From Eubacterium sp. AF16-48 (GTDB lineage: Bacteria > Bacillota > Clostridia > Lachnospirales > Lachnospiraceae), in NCBI RefSeq assembly GCF_003479405.1, contig NZ_QUHB01000002.1:62001-126000 (forward strand): a stretch of 64,000 bases of DNA, given 5' to 3'. The translations under genes and the position numbers were made by a program. Positions 54,801-62,255 of the stretch are shown here, one piece after another. Position 1 is the first letter of the stretch. Each line of letters opens with the position of its first letter. Under the pieces are notes generated by a model that saw only the letters and a list, made by a program, of their open reading frames with translations, was not told the DNA's origin and ran no database searches.

Positions 54801-55686
54801 AGAAAGAAATGACTATGTTTTAACCGGTGTATGTAAGTTTGATCCTTCAACTCTTACAGAAAATACATATAATACAGTTAAACTTTCCAGTGGAGATAAG
54901 GGTGTATATATCGTAATAAAATATGGTTCACCTACTACAGCACCGGACTTGTCTGATTATGACGGCGAAATAGAGACGGCAGACCCTAATATTCCATCGG
55001 ACATTGCAGGTTTTGTTGTAGGAACCACAGGAAATAATAATGTGAACATATCCTTTAGGGACACAGAGGAACAGCAGGCTAAGGGACAGACATACAATGT
55101 TTATATAAATGGTACGAAGGTTCTTGAAAACATAAAAGCCGGAAGTTACACAATTGATAAGGTTACGGCAGGCAAAGTGACAGTTAAAATAACGGCTGTA
55201 TTAAATAATACAGAGTCTGCAGGTATATCAAAGACAATAAAGGTGTCAGGAGAATCTTACGAGAAAACAACAGAACCTGTAACGGATAAGCCGACGGAGA
55301 AATCAACGGAGCCTGTAACGGACATGCCGATAATTGAACCGACCTCCGGTGATGTTGCAAAGCCAACAACAAAGGCTTCAAATGACACAAAAAAATCTGT
55401 TAAAAATACAAAGGTTACGTTAGCAAAACGGGTAACGAAGAAAAAAGTGAAAATTTTACTGAAGAAGGTAAAAGCTGCAACAGGATATCAGGTGAAATAT
55501 TCATCAACAAAGAAATTTAAAAAGGGAACAGTAAAAACCAAATATGTTAAGAAAACCAGGTTTGTTCTTAAGGTATTTAAGTCAAATAAGAAGTATTATG
55601 TAAAGGCAAGAGCTTATAAGAGCATAAAGGGTATAAAATATTTTGGAAAGTGGAGTAAAGTAAAAACGGTAAAAGTTAAAAAGTAG
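51838..55686 (+). CDS. Secreted GH81 endo-beta-1,3-glucanase with accessory domains
   Basis: I chose ATG 51838 (MRRRVKKGVAIMLSLTLAVG, a good signal peptide, cleavage near VKA-DEN); TTG 51823 is in frame. The product is 1282 aa. The GH81 catalytic domain spans about residues 50-790, with DGLTDHHFHYGYFIQAAAQV near 518 and the proposed catalytic glutamate in GNNQESSSEAINAWAALILY near 597. Then come a MucBP-like repeat (ATYTIEHYLQKADGTYTLFN), a probable carbohydrate-binding module, an Fn3-like domain, a Thr/Pro linker and a very basic Fn3-like C-terminus (RVTKKKVKILLKKVKAATGY). It would degrade laminarin- or fungal-type beta-1,3-glucan outside the cell. Confidence 0.9.
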   Translation: MRRRVKKGVAIMLSLTLAVGYPNVFSNGTNNVKADENIGSISDKISGTWSYEANGQEIVKTNEMLTKYLPTIANKGITRFTTDNYDKNNAALDIGGWSTSMLWSYLNPSENGRGNVFGNSTYAIPLSYKATSTGMYVTKPSTIRVETTLLMNQPEDGSLTDFVIGSGNADKSEVDKETEWSTDVMLGSMKMTMVQGSPFAFIQTENKSNVTLTRKRVSLPSGVSYFDGSDLSSSTMVVLRVFDNQDDATGYSNYDYYALYLPKGAKLSQSGTDNVNGIGQLNVEFPSTDRSYCSFAWLCESKGQNDGEAEKIAKLYEKYAYNFVTDTETSYSYNDKTSTLTTNYKYTLDKKEESTADGTVMGILPHQYKNMTGYTYLDNEARTIRGNMKYLVGDSYSTNLKYSGILPSMPSIYTSDHDELAGYVKDFMEEYGPTDTKVTKEEYGENTYDTGKKMNRAIQVMEAAEECGDTDSANKLLKGLEAELSDWFTYSGEDDTKYFYYDSDVGSLLGFPQAYYTVDGLTDHHFHYGYFIQAAAQVTLRDPDFAKKYGNVIDELIGDIATETKNSPTARYPFLRQFSTWEGHSWASGHANFADGNNQESSSEAINAWAALILYGEATHNDKLTKEGIYLYQTEISAVNSYWFDIDGDVLDDAYKQTSAGDSSLPKYIQASMVWGGKYTYAAWWTAEPLQIQGINILPMTSASFYYAANTDYIKNNWKTANINESSFVGDDKNTKRWNEIWSEYLAIADPSAAMDYFDVDCDPEAGESKAHAFHYINALDKAGTPDLSITSDNPLSCAFKNSDGEITYVTYNADDTTKTVTFSDGTTVEAPPKKMTTVSDSAGEVSGKATYTIEHYLQKADGTYTLFNAEKKSAKIGKEVTAVEQKYSGYTLDKNAEGTVLSGVVDKDGGLVLRLYYNISQERPTMPAEDENKYTKLGTSNGIDIYYYVLRNDFGAAIKLLDAGKTFYVEYSGEYNSGNTKAWVNKTERNDYVLTGVCKFDPSTLTENTYNTVKLSSGDKGVYIVIKYGSPTTAPDLSDYDGEIETADPNIPSDIAGFVVGTTGNNNVNISFRDTEEQQAKGQTYNVYINGTKVLENIKAGSYTIDKVTAGKVTVKITAVLNNTESAGISKTIKVSGESYEKTTEPVTDKPTEKSTEPVTDMPIIEPTSGDVAKPTTKASNDTKKSVKNTKVTLAKRVTKKKVKILLKKVKAATGYQVKYSSTKKFKKGTVKTKYVKKTRFVLKVFKSNKKYYVKARAYKSIKGIKYFGKWSKVKTVKVKK

Positions 55687-55702
55687 TAATTTCATCATAT
55701 TG

Positions 55703-55751
55703 AAACTGTCATGTTGATAAATAAAATTGTCCCATGGCAGTTTCTTTTTTT
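55703..55751 (+). terminator. Terminator after the GH81 gene
   Basis: AAACTGTCATG (55703-55713) pairs with CATGGCAGTTT (55733-55743), 11 bp with one G-U, followed by C and T6-7. Confidence 0.85.
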
Positions 55752-55764
55752 GTGCAAAAAACTA

Positions 55765-55819
55765 TTGACATATTATGGCATATATAATAGTATAACATAT
55801 GAACAATGGTTCATATGTT
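55765..55819 (+). promoter_or_regulatory. Promoter/operator of the ArsR-type regulator
   Basis: TTGACA at 55765-55770 is followed by TATAAT (55783-55788) and TATAAC (55791-55796), neither at ideal spacing (12 and 20 nt). A perfect 11-bp inverted repeat AACATATGAAC-AATG-GTTCATATGTT (55794-55819) overlaps the start region. Its TGAAC/GTTCA core is the classic SmtB/ArsR operator, so autoregulation is likely. Confidence 0.75.
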
Positions 55820-55860
55820 TAAAAGAAAGGAATGATACATAAAAGTATCAGGTAAATCAT

Positions 55861-56217
55861 ATGGAAGAAAAGTTACAGAGTTGTGGAGAGCATCATCACC
55901 ATGATGATGTGGTAGAAAGCAGAAGCTTAAATATGCCGGACGAAGGTATGCTTTGTGATTTGGCAGAATTTTTTAAGGTGTTTGCCGACTCCACCAGAAT
56001 TAAAATTCTATATGCATTGTCAGAAGGTGAGTTGTGCGTATGTGATATTTGGCAAAGTTTAGAACTTACACAGTCAGCAGTATCACATCAGCTTAGAATT
56101 TTAAAACAGATGCGGTTGGTAAAGTACAGAAAAGAGGGAAAAACTATATACTATTCATTAGATGACGGACACATCCAGTCCATATTAAATCAGGGCCTAG
56201 AACACATTATGGAGTAG
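55861..56217 (+). CDS. ArsR/SmtB-family metal-responsive repressor (CadC-like)
   Basis: The product is 118 aa. The N-terminus carries a His cluster (CGEHHHHDD), and the winged helix has ELCVCDIWQSLELTQSAVSH with the E-L-C-V-C-D metal box of CadC. The C-terminal helix holds DDGHIQSILNQGLEHIME, the place of a second metal site (D-x-H...H-x-x-E). It should release its operator (55794-55819) when Zn, Cd or Pb binds, inducing the P-type ATPase that follows. Confidence 0.9.
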   Translation: MEEKLQSCGEHHHHDDVVESRSLNMPDEGMLCDLAEFFKVFADSTRIKILYALSEGELCVCDIWQSLELTQSAVSHQLRILKQMRLVKYRKEGKTIYYSLDDGHIQSILNQGLEHIME

Positions 56218-56225
56218 GAGGAAAC

Positions 56226-56286
56226 AAAATGAACGAAGTTCATTTTCTATAGATGTTTCCGACGAAATGCCGCTGACCGAAGGGAG
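56226..56286 (+). repeat. Structured intergenic element, copy 1 (candidate cis-RNA)
   Basis: A 9-bp hairpin with a GAA loop (56226-56246) is followed by a conserved tail ATGTTT-nn-G-n-CGAA-n-TGCCGC-n-GA-nn-GAAGGGAG. The same layout occurs at 60200-60258. This copy lies between the repressor and ATPase genes, ahead of a separate ribosome site at about 56306. Confidence 0.7.
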
Positions 56287-56319
56287 GGGCACTACAATAA
56301 TTAATTAGGAGGAAGGACA

Positions 56320-58422
56320 ATGAATTTATATGACAAAATAATAAACAGAAAAAATGAACGTAGTTATGAAGGTGGAAGTGCCGGTCACAGCCATGATGAC
56401 CACTGTTCATGTGGTCATGACCATGAACATGAACATCATCACGATCATAATCATTGCTCATGCGGTCACGATCATGATCATCACGGACATAGCCATGGAT
56501 GTGACTGTTGCGAAGATGGTGCAGAAATTGACTTAAGAAAAACAGTAGCGGGAGTTGTGGTATTTTTAATTGCCATGGTGATATTTCATATTCCGGGATT
56601 GTTTAAAACCATAGACATTGATATGGCACAGCTTATAACATATCTCCTTATATATCTTTTAACAGCAAGAGATATTGTATTAAATGCCATAAAAAATCTT
56701 TTTAAAGGAAAAGCTATGGATGAGCAGTTCCTTATGACAGTATCAAGTTTGGGAGCATTTTTCGTAGGACAGTATCCTGAAGCATGTGCCGTAATGTTAT
56801 TTTACATGGTAGGTGAATTATTCCAGGATTACGCCGTTGATAAATCAAGAGATTCCATTACAGATTTAATGGATATCAGACCGGATTATGCAAATCTTTT
56901 AAAGAAAGATGGCTCATATGAAAAAGTATCACCTGACAAAGTAAAAATAGGTGATACAATCATTGTAAAACCGGGAGAAAAGGTTCCTCTTGACGGTGTG
57001 GTTACAAGTGGTCAGGGAAGTATTGATACATCATCTCTTACAGGAGAAAGCCTTCCAAGAGAAACGATGGCAGGAGATGATATAATCAGTGGTTCAATTA
57101 GTATAAATGGAGCCCTTACAATTAAAGTAACAAAAGAATTTGGCGAATCAACAGTTTCAAAGATACTTGAATTAGTTGAACATGCAAGTGGTAAGAAAGC
57201 AAAAACAGAAAGATTTATTACAAGATTTGCAAAGGTGTACACACCGATTGTTGTTGCCTGTGCAGTGGTATTAGCTATAATACCTCCCCTTGTTGTAAGC
57301 TTCGTATTAGGTGGAAACATTGCTGATTTTGCCAAAACATGGCAGCCATGGATTTACCGTGCTTTAACATTTTTAGTTGTATCATGTCCTTGTGCCCTGG
57401 TAATATCAGTACCCCTTAGCTTCTTCGCAGGAATAGGTGCTGCATCTACTAAAGGTGTTCTGGTAAAGGGAAGCGATTACTTAGAAAAAATATCAGGATG
57501 TGACACAATCGTATTTGATAAAACAGGAACTTTAACAAAAGGAATTTTCAAGGTTAGCAAAATAAACTCAAAGGTGTCCGATTTAGAATTTTTAAAGGCG
57601 GCAGTTATTGCGGAAATATATTCAAATCATCCTATTGCAAAATCATTAAAGGACGCATTGAAGATTACTGATTCAAAAGCCTACTTTGATATTGAGGCAA
57701 GACAGAATGAAATTTCCATAGAGGAAATACATGGAAAAGGTATAAAAGCACAGTTAGACGGAAGCACTATTCTTGCAGGAAATAAGAAACTTATGGATCA
57801 GTTTGGTATTGCCTGTGATAATGCACAAGGTGCAGCAACGGTTGTATATGTAACTGTTGACGGACAATATTTAGGATATGCCCTGATTGAGGATCAAATT
57901 AAGGAAACATCTAAGGAGACAATTAAGAAATTAAAGGAATTAGGTGTTAAAAAGACGGTAATGCTTACAGGTGACAGAAAAGAAATCGCAGACAGCATTG
58001 CTAAGGAATTAGGAATTGACGAAGTTCATTCAGAATTACTTCCGGCAGACAAGGTATCTCATGTAGAGAAACTTTTAAAGGAGAGCAAAACACTGGCATT
58101 TGTGGGAGATGGTGTAAATGATGCACCGGTTCTTGCCAGAGCAGACGTGGGAATTGCCATGGGAGCCATGGGAAGCGATGCTGCAATTGAAGCGGCGGAT
58201 ATTGTATTAATGGATGATAATCCGAAAAATATTACAAAGGCAATTAAAATATCAAGAAGAACCCTGTCTATAGCAAAGCAGAATATTATCTTTGCATTAG
58301 TAGTAAAAGTTGCCGTTCTTGTATTAGCGGCAGTTGGTATAGCAACTATGTGGGCTGCAGTTTTTGCAGATGTAGGTGTTTGTGTACTGGCAATTTTAAA
58401 TGCAATGAGAACAGCTAAATAA
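56320..58422 (+). CDS. Heavy-metal P-type ATPase (Zn/Cd/Pb exporter)
   Basis: The product is 700 aa. The N-terminal 60 residues are a His/Cys-rich metal sponge (HCSCGHDHEHEHHHDHNHCS) in place of the usual ferredoxin-like domain. The membrane metal site VVSCPCALVIS is near residue 355 and the phosphorylation site FDKTGTLTKG near 400. TGES is present as LTGESLPRE, and the hinge is FVGDGVNDAPVLARADVG. The PIB-2 type CPC and the ArsR partner point to Zn/Cd/Pb efflux. Confidence 0.93.
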   Translation: MNLYDKIINRKNERSYEGGSAGHSHDDHCSCGHDHEHEHHHDHNHCSCGHDHDHHGHSHGCDCCEDGAEIDLRKTVAGVVVFLIAMVIFHIPGLFKTIDIDMAQLITYLLIYLLTARDIVLNAIKNLFKGKAMDEQFLMTVSSLGAFFVGQYPEACAVMLFYMVGELFQDYAVDKSRDSITDLMDIRPDYANLLKKDGSYEKVSPDKVKIGDTIIVKPGEKVPLDGVVTSGQGSIDTSSLTGESLPRETMAGDDIISGSISINGALTIKVTKEFGESTVSKILELVEHASGKKAKTERFITRFAKVYTPIVVACAVVLAIIPPLVVSFVLGGNIADFAKTWQPWIYRALTFLVVSCPCALVISVPLSFFAGIGAASTKGVLVKGSDYLEKISGCDTIVFDKTGTLTKGIFKVSKINSKVSDLEFLKAAVIAEIYSNHPIAKSLKDALKITDSKAYFDIEARQNEISIEEIHGKGIKAQLDGSTILAGNKKLMDQFGIACDNAQGAATVVYVTVDGQYLGYALIEDQIKETSKETIKKLKELGVKKTVMLTGDRKEIADSIAKELGIDEVHSELLPADKVSHVEKLLKESKTLAFVGDGVNDAPVLARADVGIAMGAMGSDAAIEAADIVLMDDNPKNITKAIKISRRTLSIAKQNIIFALVVKVAVLVLAAVGIATMWAAVFADVGVCVLAILNAMRTAK

Positions 58423-58443
58423 TTAGTCAGAATATAACAGGAA

Positions 58444-58481
58444 TGGCTGCATTAGATTTATTTCTAAATGCAACCATTTTT
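58444..58481 (+). terminator. Terminator after the metal ATPase gene
   Basis: TGGCTGCATT and neighbours (about 58444-58457) pair imperfectly with AAATGCAACCA (58466-58476), followed by T5. Confidence 0.65.
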
Positions 58482-58518
58482 GAATATAATAATTAATAAA
58501 GACTAATAATGGTAGAAA

Positions 58519-59247
58519 ATGAAAAAAACGACGGTTGTAATTGTAACAGAAGTAATTATTTTATGCATTTTAATAATATGTTTTATTTTTGGAAAAGTAC
58601 CTGATAATAAGGAATCCGTAAAAACCAGTGAAGCAAATTTAAATATAAGTGACATGAAAGGTACCATTCCAAGGGTGGCATTAACATTTGATGACGGACC
58701 AAGCACAAAATATACGGAAAAACTATTAAAAGGACTAAAAAAAAGAGGAGTCAAGGCAACATTCTTTCTTACAGGAGAGAGGATTTCTTATTCTGAAAAG
58801 ATAGTGAAGCGAATGAAAAAAGACGGGCATGTAATTGGAAATCATACGTATACCCACATAGATTTGGCAAAAACCGGATATAATGAGGCAAAAAAAGAAA
58901 TTGAGGATACCAATAATGCCATTAAGGAAATAACAGGAGAAAAGCCTAAGTTTTTAAGACCTCCCTACGGGGACTGGAATGAAAAACTGTTAGAAGAAAC
59001 AGATATGTCAATTGTGCTGTGGAGCGTAGACCCGGAGGACTGGAAGGATAGAAATGCAGATGTTGTGGCAAAAAGAGTGATTAAAAGCACCCGCCCCGGG
59101 GATATAATATTGTTACATGATATTTTTGGAACATCTGTTGATGCAGCACTTAAAATTGTGGATGAACTACAAAGTAAGGGATATCAGTTTGTGACGGTGG
59201 ACCAAATAGAGGATTCTAATTTAATAAAAAAACAAGTTGTGGAATAA
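58519..59247 (+). CDS. Polysaccharide deacetylase (NodB domain)
   Basis: The product is 242 aa with an N-terminal membrane anchor (VVIVTEVIILCILIICFIFG). The carbohydrate esterase 4 motifs are all visible: LTFDDGPS (motif 1), GNHTYTHIDL (motif 2, metal histidines), RPPYGDWN (motif 3), WSVDPEDWKD (motif 4) and IILLHDIFG (motif 5). It probably removes acetyl groups from peptidoglycan GlcNAc or MurNAc, which gives lysozyme tolerance. Confidence 0.92.
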   Translation: MKKTTVVIVTEVIILCILIICFIFGKVPDNKESVKTSEANLNISDMKGTIPRVALTFDDGPSTKYTEKLLKGLKKRGVKATFFLTGERISYSEKIVKRMKKDGHVIGNHTYTHIDLAKTGYNEAKKEIEDTNNAIKEITGEKPKFLRPPYGDWNEKLLEETDMSIVLWSVDPEDWKDRNADVVAKRVIKSTRPGDIILLHDIFGTSVDAALKIVDELQSKGYQFVTVDQIEDSNLIKKQVVE

Positions 59248-59305
59248 TCAGTGGGATGTTATACTTTACGGGAGATTTTAAATAAAAACTTAAGGAGATA
59301 TAAAT

Positions 59306-59794
59306 ATGTTTGGAGCAGTTATTTATAAATATTTAATAGTTTTCCTGGTATCTATGGTTCCAATTGTTGAACTTAGAGGAGCCATTCCCATAGCAGCAGG
59401 AATGGGGCTTCCAATGGTTACATCTTACATTATCTGTGTTATTGGAAATATGCTTCCAGTACCTGTAATATTTTTGTTTGCAAGAAAGGTATTAATATGG
59501 GGAGCAGATAAAAAATATATTGGAAAGTTTTTCTCATGGTGCATAGACAAAGGTGAGCGTGGAGGGGAGAAGCTTAAGTCAAAGGCAGGAAGGGGACTTT
59601 ATGTTGCCCTTATGTTATTTGTAGGAATACCTCTTCCGGGAACAGGTGCATGGACGGGAACATTGGCAGCAAGCTTCTTAGATATGGATTTTAAAAAGAG
59701 CGTAATAGCCTGCATGGGAGGCGTACTTTTAGCAGGTATAATAATGGGAGTTTTAAGTGCCTTGGGAGTGTCGGCATTTAGTGCTACAGTTTAA
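59306..59794 (+). CDS. COG2426 small multidrug-export-type membrane protein
   Basis: The product is 162 aa with about four hydrophobic helices. The family pattern VPIVELRGAIPIAAGMGLPM and VGIPLPGTGAWTGTLAASFL is clear. The transport function implied by the family name is not well shown. ATG 59306 follows AAGGAGATATAA. Confidence 0.8.
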   Translation: MFGAVIYKYLIVFLVSMVPIVELRGAIPIAAGMGLPMVTSYIICVIGNMLPVPVIFLFARKVLIWGADKKYIGKFFSWCIDKGERGGEKLKSKAGRGLYVALMLFVGIPLPGTGAWTGTLAASFLDMDFKKSVIACMGGVLLAGIIMGVLSALGVSAFSATV

Positions 59795-59808
59795 GATTGG
59801 AGCGTTGT

Positions 59809-60201
59809 ATGGCAAAGAAACAAATGAATTACGACTATATGTATAAAGGACAGAAGAACATCACTAAGGCAACCACAGATGGGAAATACACCCCGGGAAT
59901 GGTTGGAAAAATAACCATGGCAATAACCATTCCATCAGCCTTAATTGCGTTTATTTCAGTAATGATGGCAATTTCTGGAATACAGCAGGCTATATTAGTA
60001 ACAATAGTTACGTTTATAATATCCTTTGTGGGAAGCATAGTTTTAGCAATTGACATTGTAATATTTAACAGAAAAGAAAGAAAAAAATATAAAGACACGG
60101 AAACACCTAAGGGACCGGATATAATGAGGATACTACATTTAATTATAGGAGTATTTGTGGGCATCATTATAGGATACCTCCTTTGGGGAGCCAAAAACTA
60201 A
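59809..60201 (+). CDS. Hypothetical three-helix membrane protein
   Basis: I chose ATG 59809 after TTGGAGCGTTGT; TTG 59797 is in frame. The product is 130 aa: a charged N-terminus (MAKKQMNYDYMYKGQKNITK), three membrane helices (ITMAITIPSALIAFISVMMA; ILVTIVTFIISFVGSIVLAI; LHLIIGVFVGIIIGYLLWGA) and a basic loop. I do not recognise the family. Its stop overlaps the first base of the repeated element at 60200. Confidence 0.65.
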   Translation: MAKKQMNYDYMYKGQKNITKATTDGKYTPGMVGKITMAITIPSALIAFISVMMAISGIQQAILVTIVTFIISFVGSIVLAIDIVIFNRKERKKYKDTETPKGPDIMRILHLIIGVFVGIIIGYLLWGAKN

Positions 60202-60258
60202 ATGAACGAAGTTCATTTCAATAAATGTTTTTGGCGAACTGCCGCCGAATGAAGGGAG
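60200..60258 (+). repeat. Structured intergenic element, copy 2 (candidate cis-RNA)
   Basis: This is the same element as 56226-56286. It has an 8-bp hairpin with a GAA loop at 60200-60218 and then the conserved ATGTTT, CGAA, TGCCGC and GAAGGGAG blocks with nearly the same spacing. Here GAAGGGAG lies 9 nt before the DUF4250 start, so it can serve as the ribosome site. Confidence 0.7.
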
Positions 60259-60266
60259 AAGTTTAA

Positions 60267-60446
60267 ATGGATACATTACCCAAAGACCCGGTTATGCTTT
60301 TAAGCGTTGTAAATACCAATTTAAGAGATTTTTACGGAAGCCTTGATGATTTTTGCAGGGCAAAGGATGTGGATAAAAGTGAGATAGAAGAGAAACTGGA
60401 AAAAATCAATTATAGCTATGATGCCACATCAAATCAGTTTGTATAA
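60267..60446 (+). CDS. DUF4250 domain protein
   Basis: The product is 59 aa, starting at ATG 60267 after GAAGGGAGAAGTTTAA. It reads MDTLPKDPVMLLSVVNTNLR, then DFYGSLDDFCRAKDVDKSEI and ends SYDATSNQFV, matching the DUF4250 family of short proteins in Firmicutes and Bacteroidetes. The function is unknown. It is preceded by the structured repeat. Confidence 0.85.
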   Translation: MDTLPKDPVMLLSVVNTNLRDFYGSLDDFCRAKDVDKSEIEEKLEKINYSYDATSNQFV

Positions 60447-60466
60447 AATATAATGGTAAGTTTGAT

Positions 60467-60531
60467 AAAACCCCGTTAATATGATATGATAATTTAGTTG
60501 TAGATTATTTATCAATATAACGAGGTTTTTT
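60467..60531 (+). terminator. Hairpin terminator overlapping the prmA ribosome site
   Basis: Bases 60467-60482 pair with 60515-60529 (one mismatch, one bulge), and T6 follows (60526-60531). The GAGG that would serve prmA (ATG 60535) lies in the 3' arm, as in the hairpin at 35791. Confidence 0.6.
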
Positions 60532-60534
60532 ATT

Positions 60535-61500
60535 ATGAAATGGAATAAATACACTTTAAAAACAACCACTGAAGCTACAGATTTTGTCAGTGGTATTATG
60601 ATAGAATTAGGAATTAACGGAATACAGATAGAGGATAATCTCCAGATCACCCAGGAGGAAAAGGAGAAAATGTTCATTGATTATCTGCCGGATTTGCCGG
60701 AAGATGACGGTGTGGCATATATCAGTTTTTATACGGAAGAAAATGCTGATGATGAAAATGACGAAAATCTCTTAGAAAGTTTAAGGGAAAAGTTAAAGGA
60801 AGCAAACGGTTTTATTAATATAGGTGAAGGAAGCATAGAAAAATCCACTACAGAGGACGTGGACTGGGTTAATAACTGGAAAAAATATTTTAAGTCATTT
60901 ACGGTAGGTGATTTTTACATCAAACCTACATGGGAGAGTGTAGATGAAAAGTATTCCCATATGCAGATGATTGAAATTGATCCGGGAACAGCTTTTGGAA
61001 CAGGGAAACATGAAACAACACAGCTTTGCATTAACCAGCTTACAAAGTATATAAAAGCCGGTGATGAAGTATTGGATTTAGGCTGTGGAAGCGGCATATT
61101 ATCCATTGTTGCAAAGAAGTTAGGGGCAGGACATGTGGATATGACAGACATAGACCAGGCTGCAATAGATGCTGTGTATGATAATTTTAAGGTCAATAAA
61201 ATCCCTATGGATGACGTTGAAGTTATATTGGGAAATGTGTTAGATGATGAAAAAATGCAACAAAAATTTGAAAATAAAAAATATGATGTTGTGGTGGCAA
61301 ATATTTTGGCGGATGTTATTATTCCAATTGCCGGTATTGTGGATAGATTTTTAAAGGATGGAGGAATATTTATTTCCTCAGGAATTATTTATATGAAGGA
61401 AGAAGCAGTAAAGGAAGCGGTGGAAAATAACAGAGGATTAAAATTAACAGATGTAGTTAAACAAGGCGATTGGCGGGCTGTTATAGCAGAAAAAAGGTAG
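60535..61500 (+). CDS. prmA: Ribosomal protein L11 methyltransferase
   Basis: The product is 321 aa. The N-terminal L11-recognition domain is followed by the AdoMet fold: EIDPGTAFGTGKHETTQLCI, VLDLGCGSGILSIVAKKLGA and VVANILADVIIPIA (the N-P-P-F-like active loop is NIL in PrmA). It trimethylates L11 amino groups. Four nt separate it from rsmE, a common pair. Confidence 0.95.
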   Translation: MKWNKYTLKTTTEATDFVSGIMIELGINGIQIEDNLQITQEEKEKMFIDYLPDLPEDDGVAYISFYTEENADDENDENLLESLREKLKEANGFINIGEGSIEKSTTEDVDWVNNWKKYFKSFTVGDFYIKPTWESVDEKYSHMQMIEIDPGTAFGTGKHETTQLCINQLTKYIKAGDEVLDLGCGSGILSIVAKKLGAGHVDMTDIDQAAIDAVYDNFKVNKIPMDDVEVILGNVLDDEKMQQKFENKKYDVVVANILADVIIPIAGIVDRFLKDGGIFISSGIIYMKEEAVKEAVENNRGLKLTDVVKQGDWRAVIAEKR

Positions 61501-61504
61501 AGAA

Positions 61505-62242
61505 ATGTATAGATTTTTTGTTGAGGAAAACCAAATCGGTGAGGACAGAATTACCATTACGGGAAAAGATGTAAACCACATAAGAAATGTTTTGAGAATG
61601 AATGTGGGAGAGAAGGTTTTAATAAGTAATGGTATGGACAGGGAATATGTATGCTCCATAGATAACATTTTAAAGGATGAAGTTCAGGTTATAATAGAAG
61701 ATGTAAACGGTCCTGCAAGGGAACTTCCTGTTAAAGTTACTTTATTTCAGGGACTTCCAAAGTCAGACAAAATGGAAACGGTTATTCAAAAAATGGTGGA
61801 GTTAGGGGCATATGAAATAGTTCCTGTTGCCACTAAAAGATGTGTTGTTAAGTTAGATGCAAAAAAGGCGGAAGCCAAAACAAAAAGGTGGAATCTTATA
61901 GCGGAAAGTGCCGCAAAACAGTCAAAAAGAGGAATTATCCCCCAGGTTTTACAGCCGGTGTCTTTTAGCAGGGCGTTGGAAATGGCAACCAACATGGATA
62001 TGATTCTGATTCCTTATGAAGAGGCTGAAAATATGGATATTACAAGGGATATAGTTTCAAAAATAAAAAAAGGCATGTCTGTTGGAATTTTCATAGGACC
62101 TGAAGGAGGGTTCGCACTGGAAGAGGTTTTAGAGGCAGCAGAATATGGTGCAAAGCAAATAACTCTTGGAAAAAGAATTTTAAGAACGGAAACAGCCGGT
62201 ATGACAATTATGTCGGTAATAATGTATTTGACGGAAGAATAG
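61505..62242 (+). CDS. rsmE: 16S rRNA m3U1498 methyltransferase
   Basis: The product is 245 aa with a PUA-like N-terminus and a SPOUT knot at the C-terminus: FIGPEGGFALEEVLEAAEYG and LGKRILRTETAGMTIMSVIM. It methylates U1498 in 16S rRNA. Part of the operon prmA-rsmE-cysteine desulfurase-thiI. Confidence 0.95.
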   Translation: MYRFFVEENQIGEDRITITGKDVNHIRNVLRMNVGEKVLISNGMDREYVCSIDNILKDEVQVIIEDVNGPARELPVKVTLFQGLPKSDKMETVIQKMVELGAYEIVPVATKRCVVKLDAKKAEAKTKRWNLIAESAAKQSKRGIIPQVLQPVSFSRALEMATNMDMILIPYEEAENMDITRDIVSKIKKGMSVGIFIGPEGGFALEEVLEAAEYGAKQITLGKRILRTETAGMTIMSVIMYLTEE

Positions 62243-62255
62243 TGAGGAAACACAA

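Noticed and set aside
56227-56245. The AAATGAAC-GAA-GTTCATTT palindrome read as a second ArsR operator
   Set aside because: It shares a TGAAC/GTTCA core with the operator at 55794, but its spacing is 3 nt, it recurs before DUF4250 with conserved following blocks, and it lies inside the operon, so an RNA element fits better.
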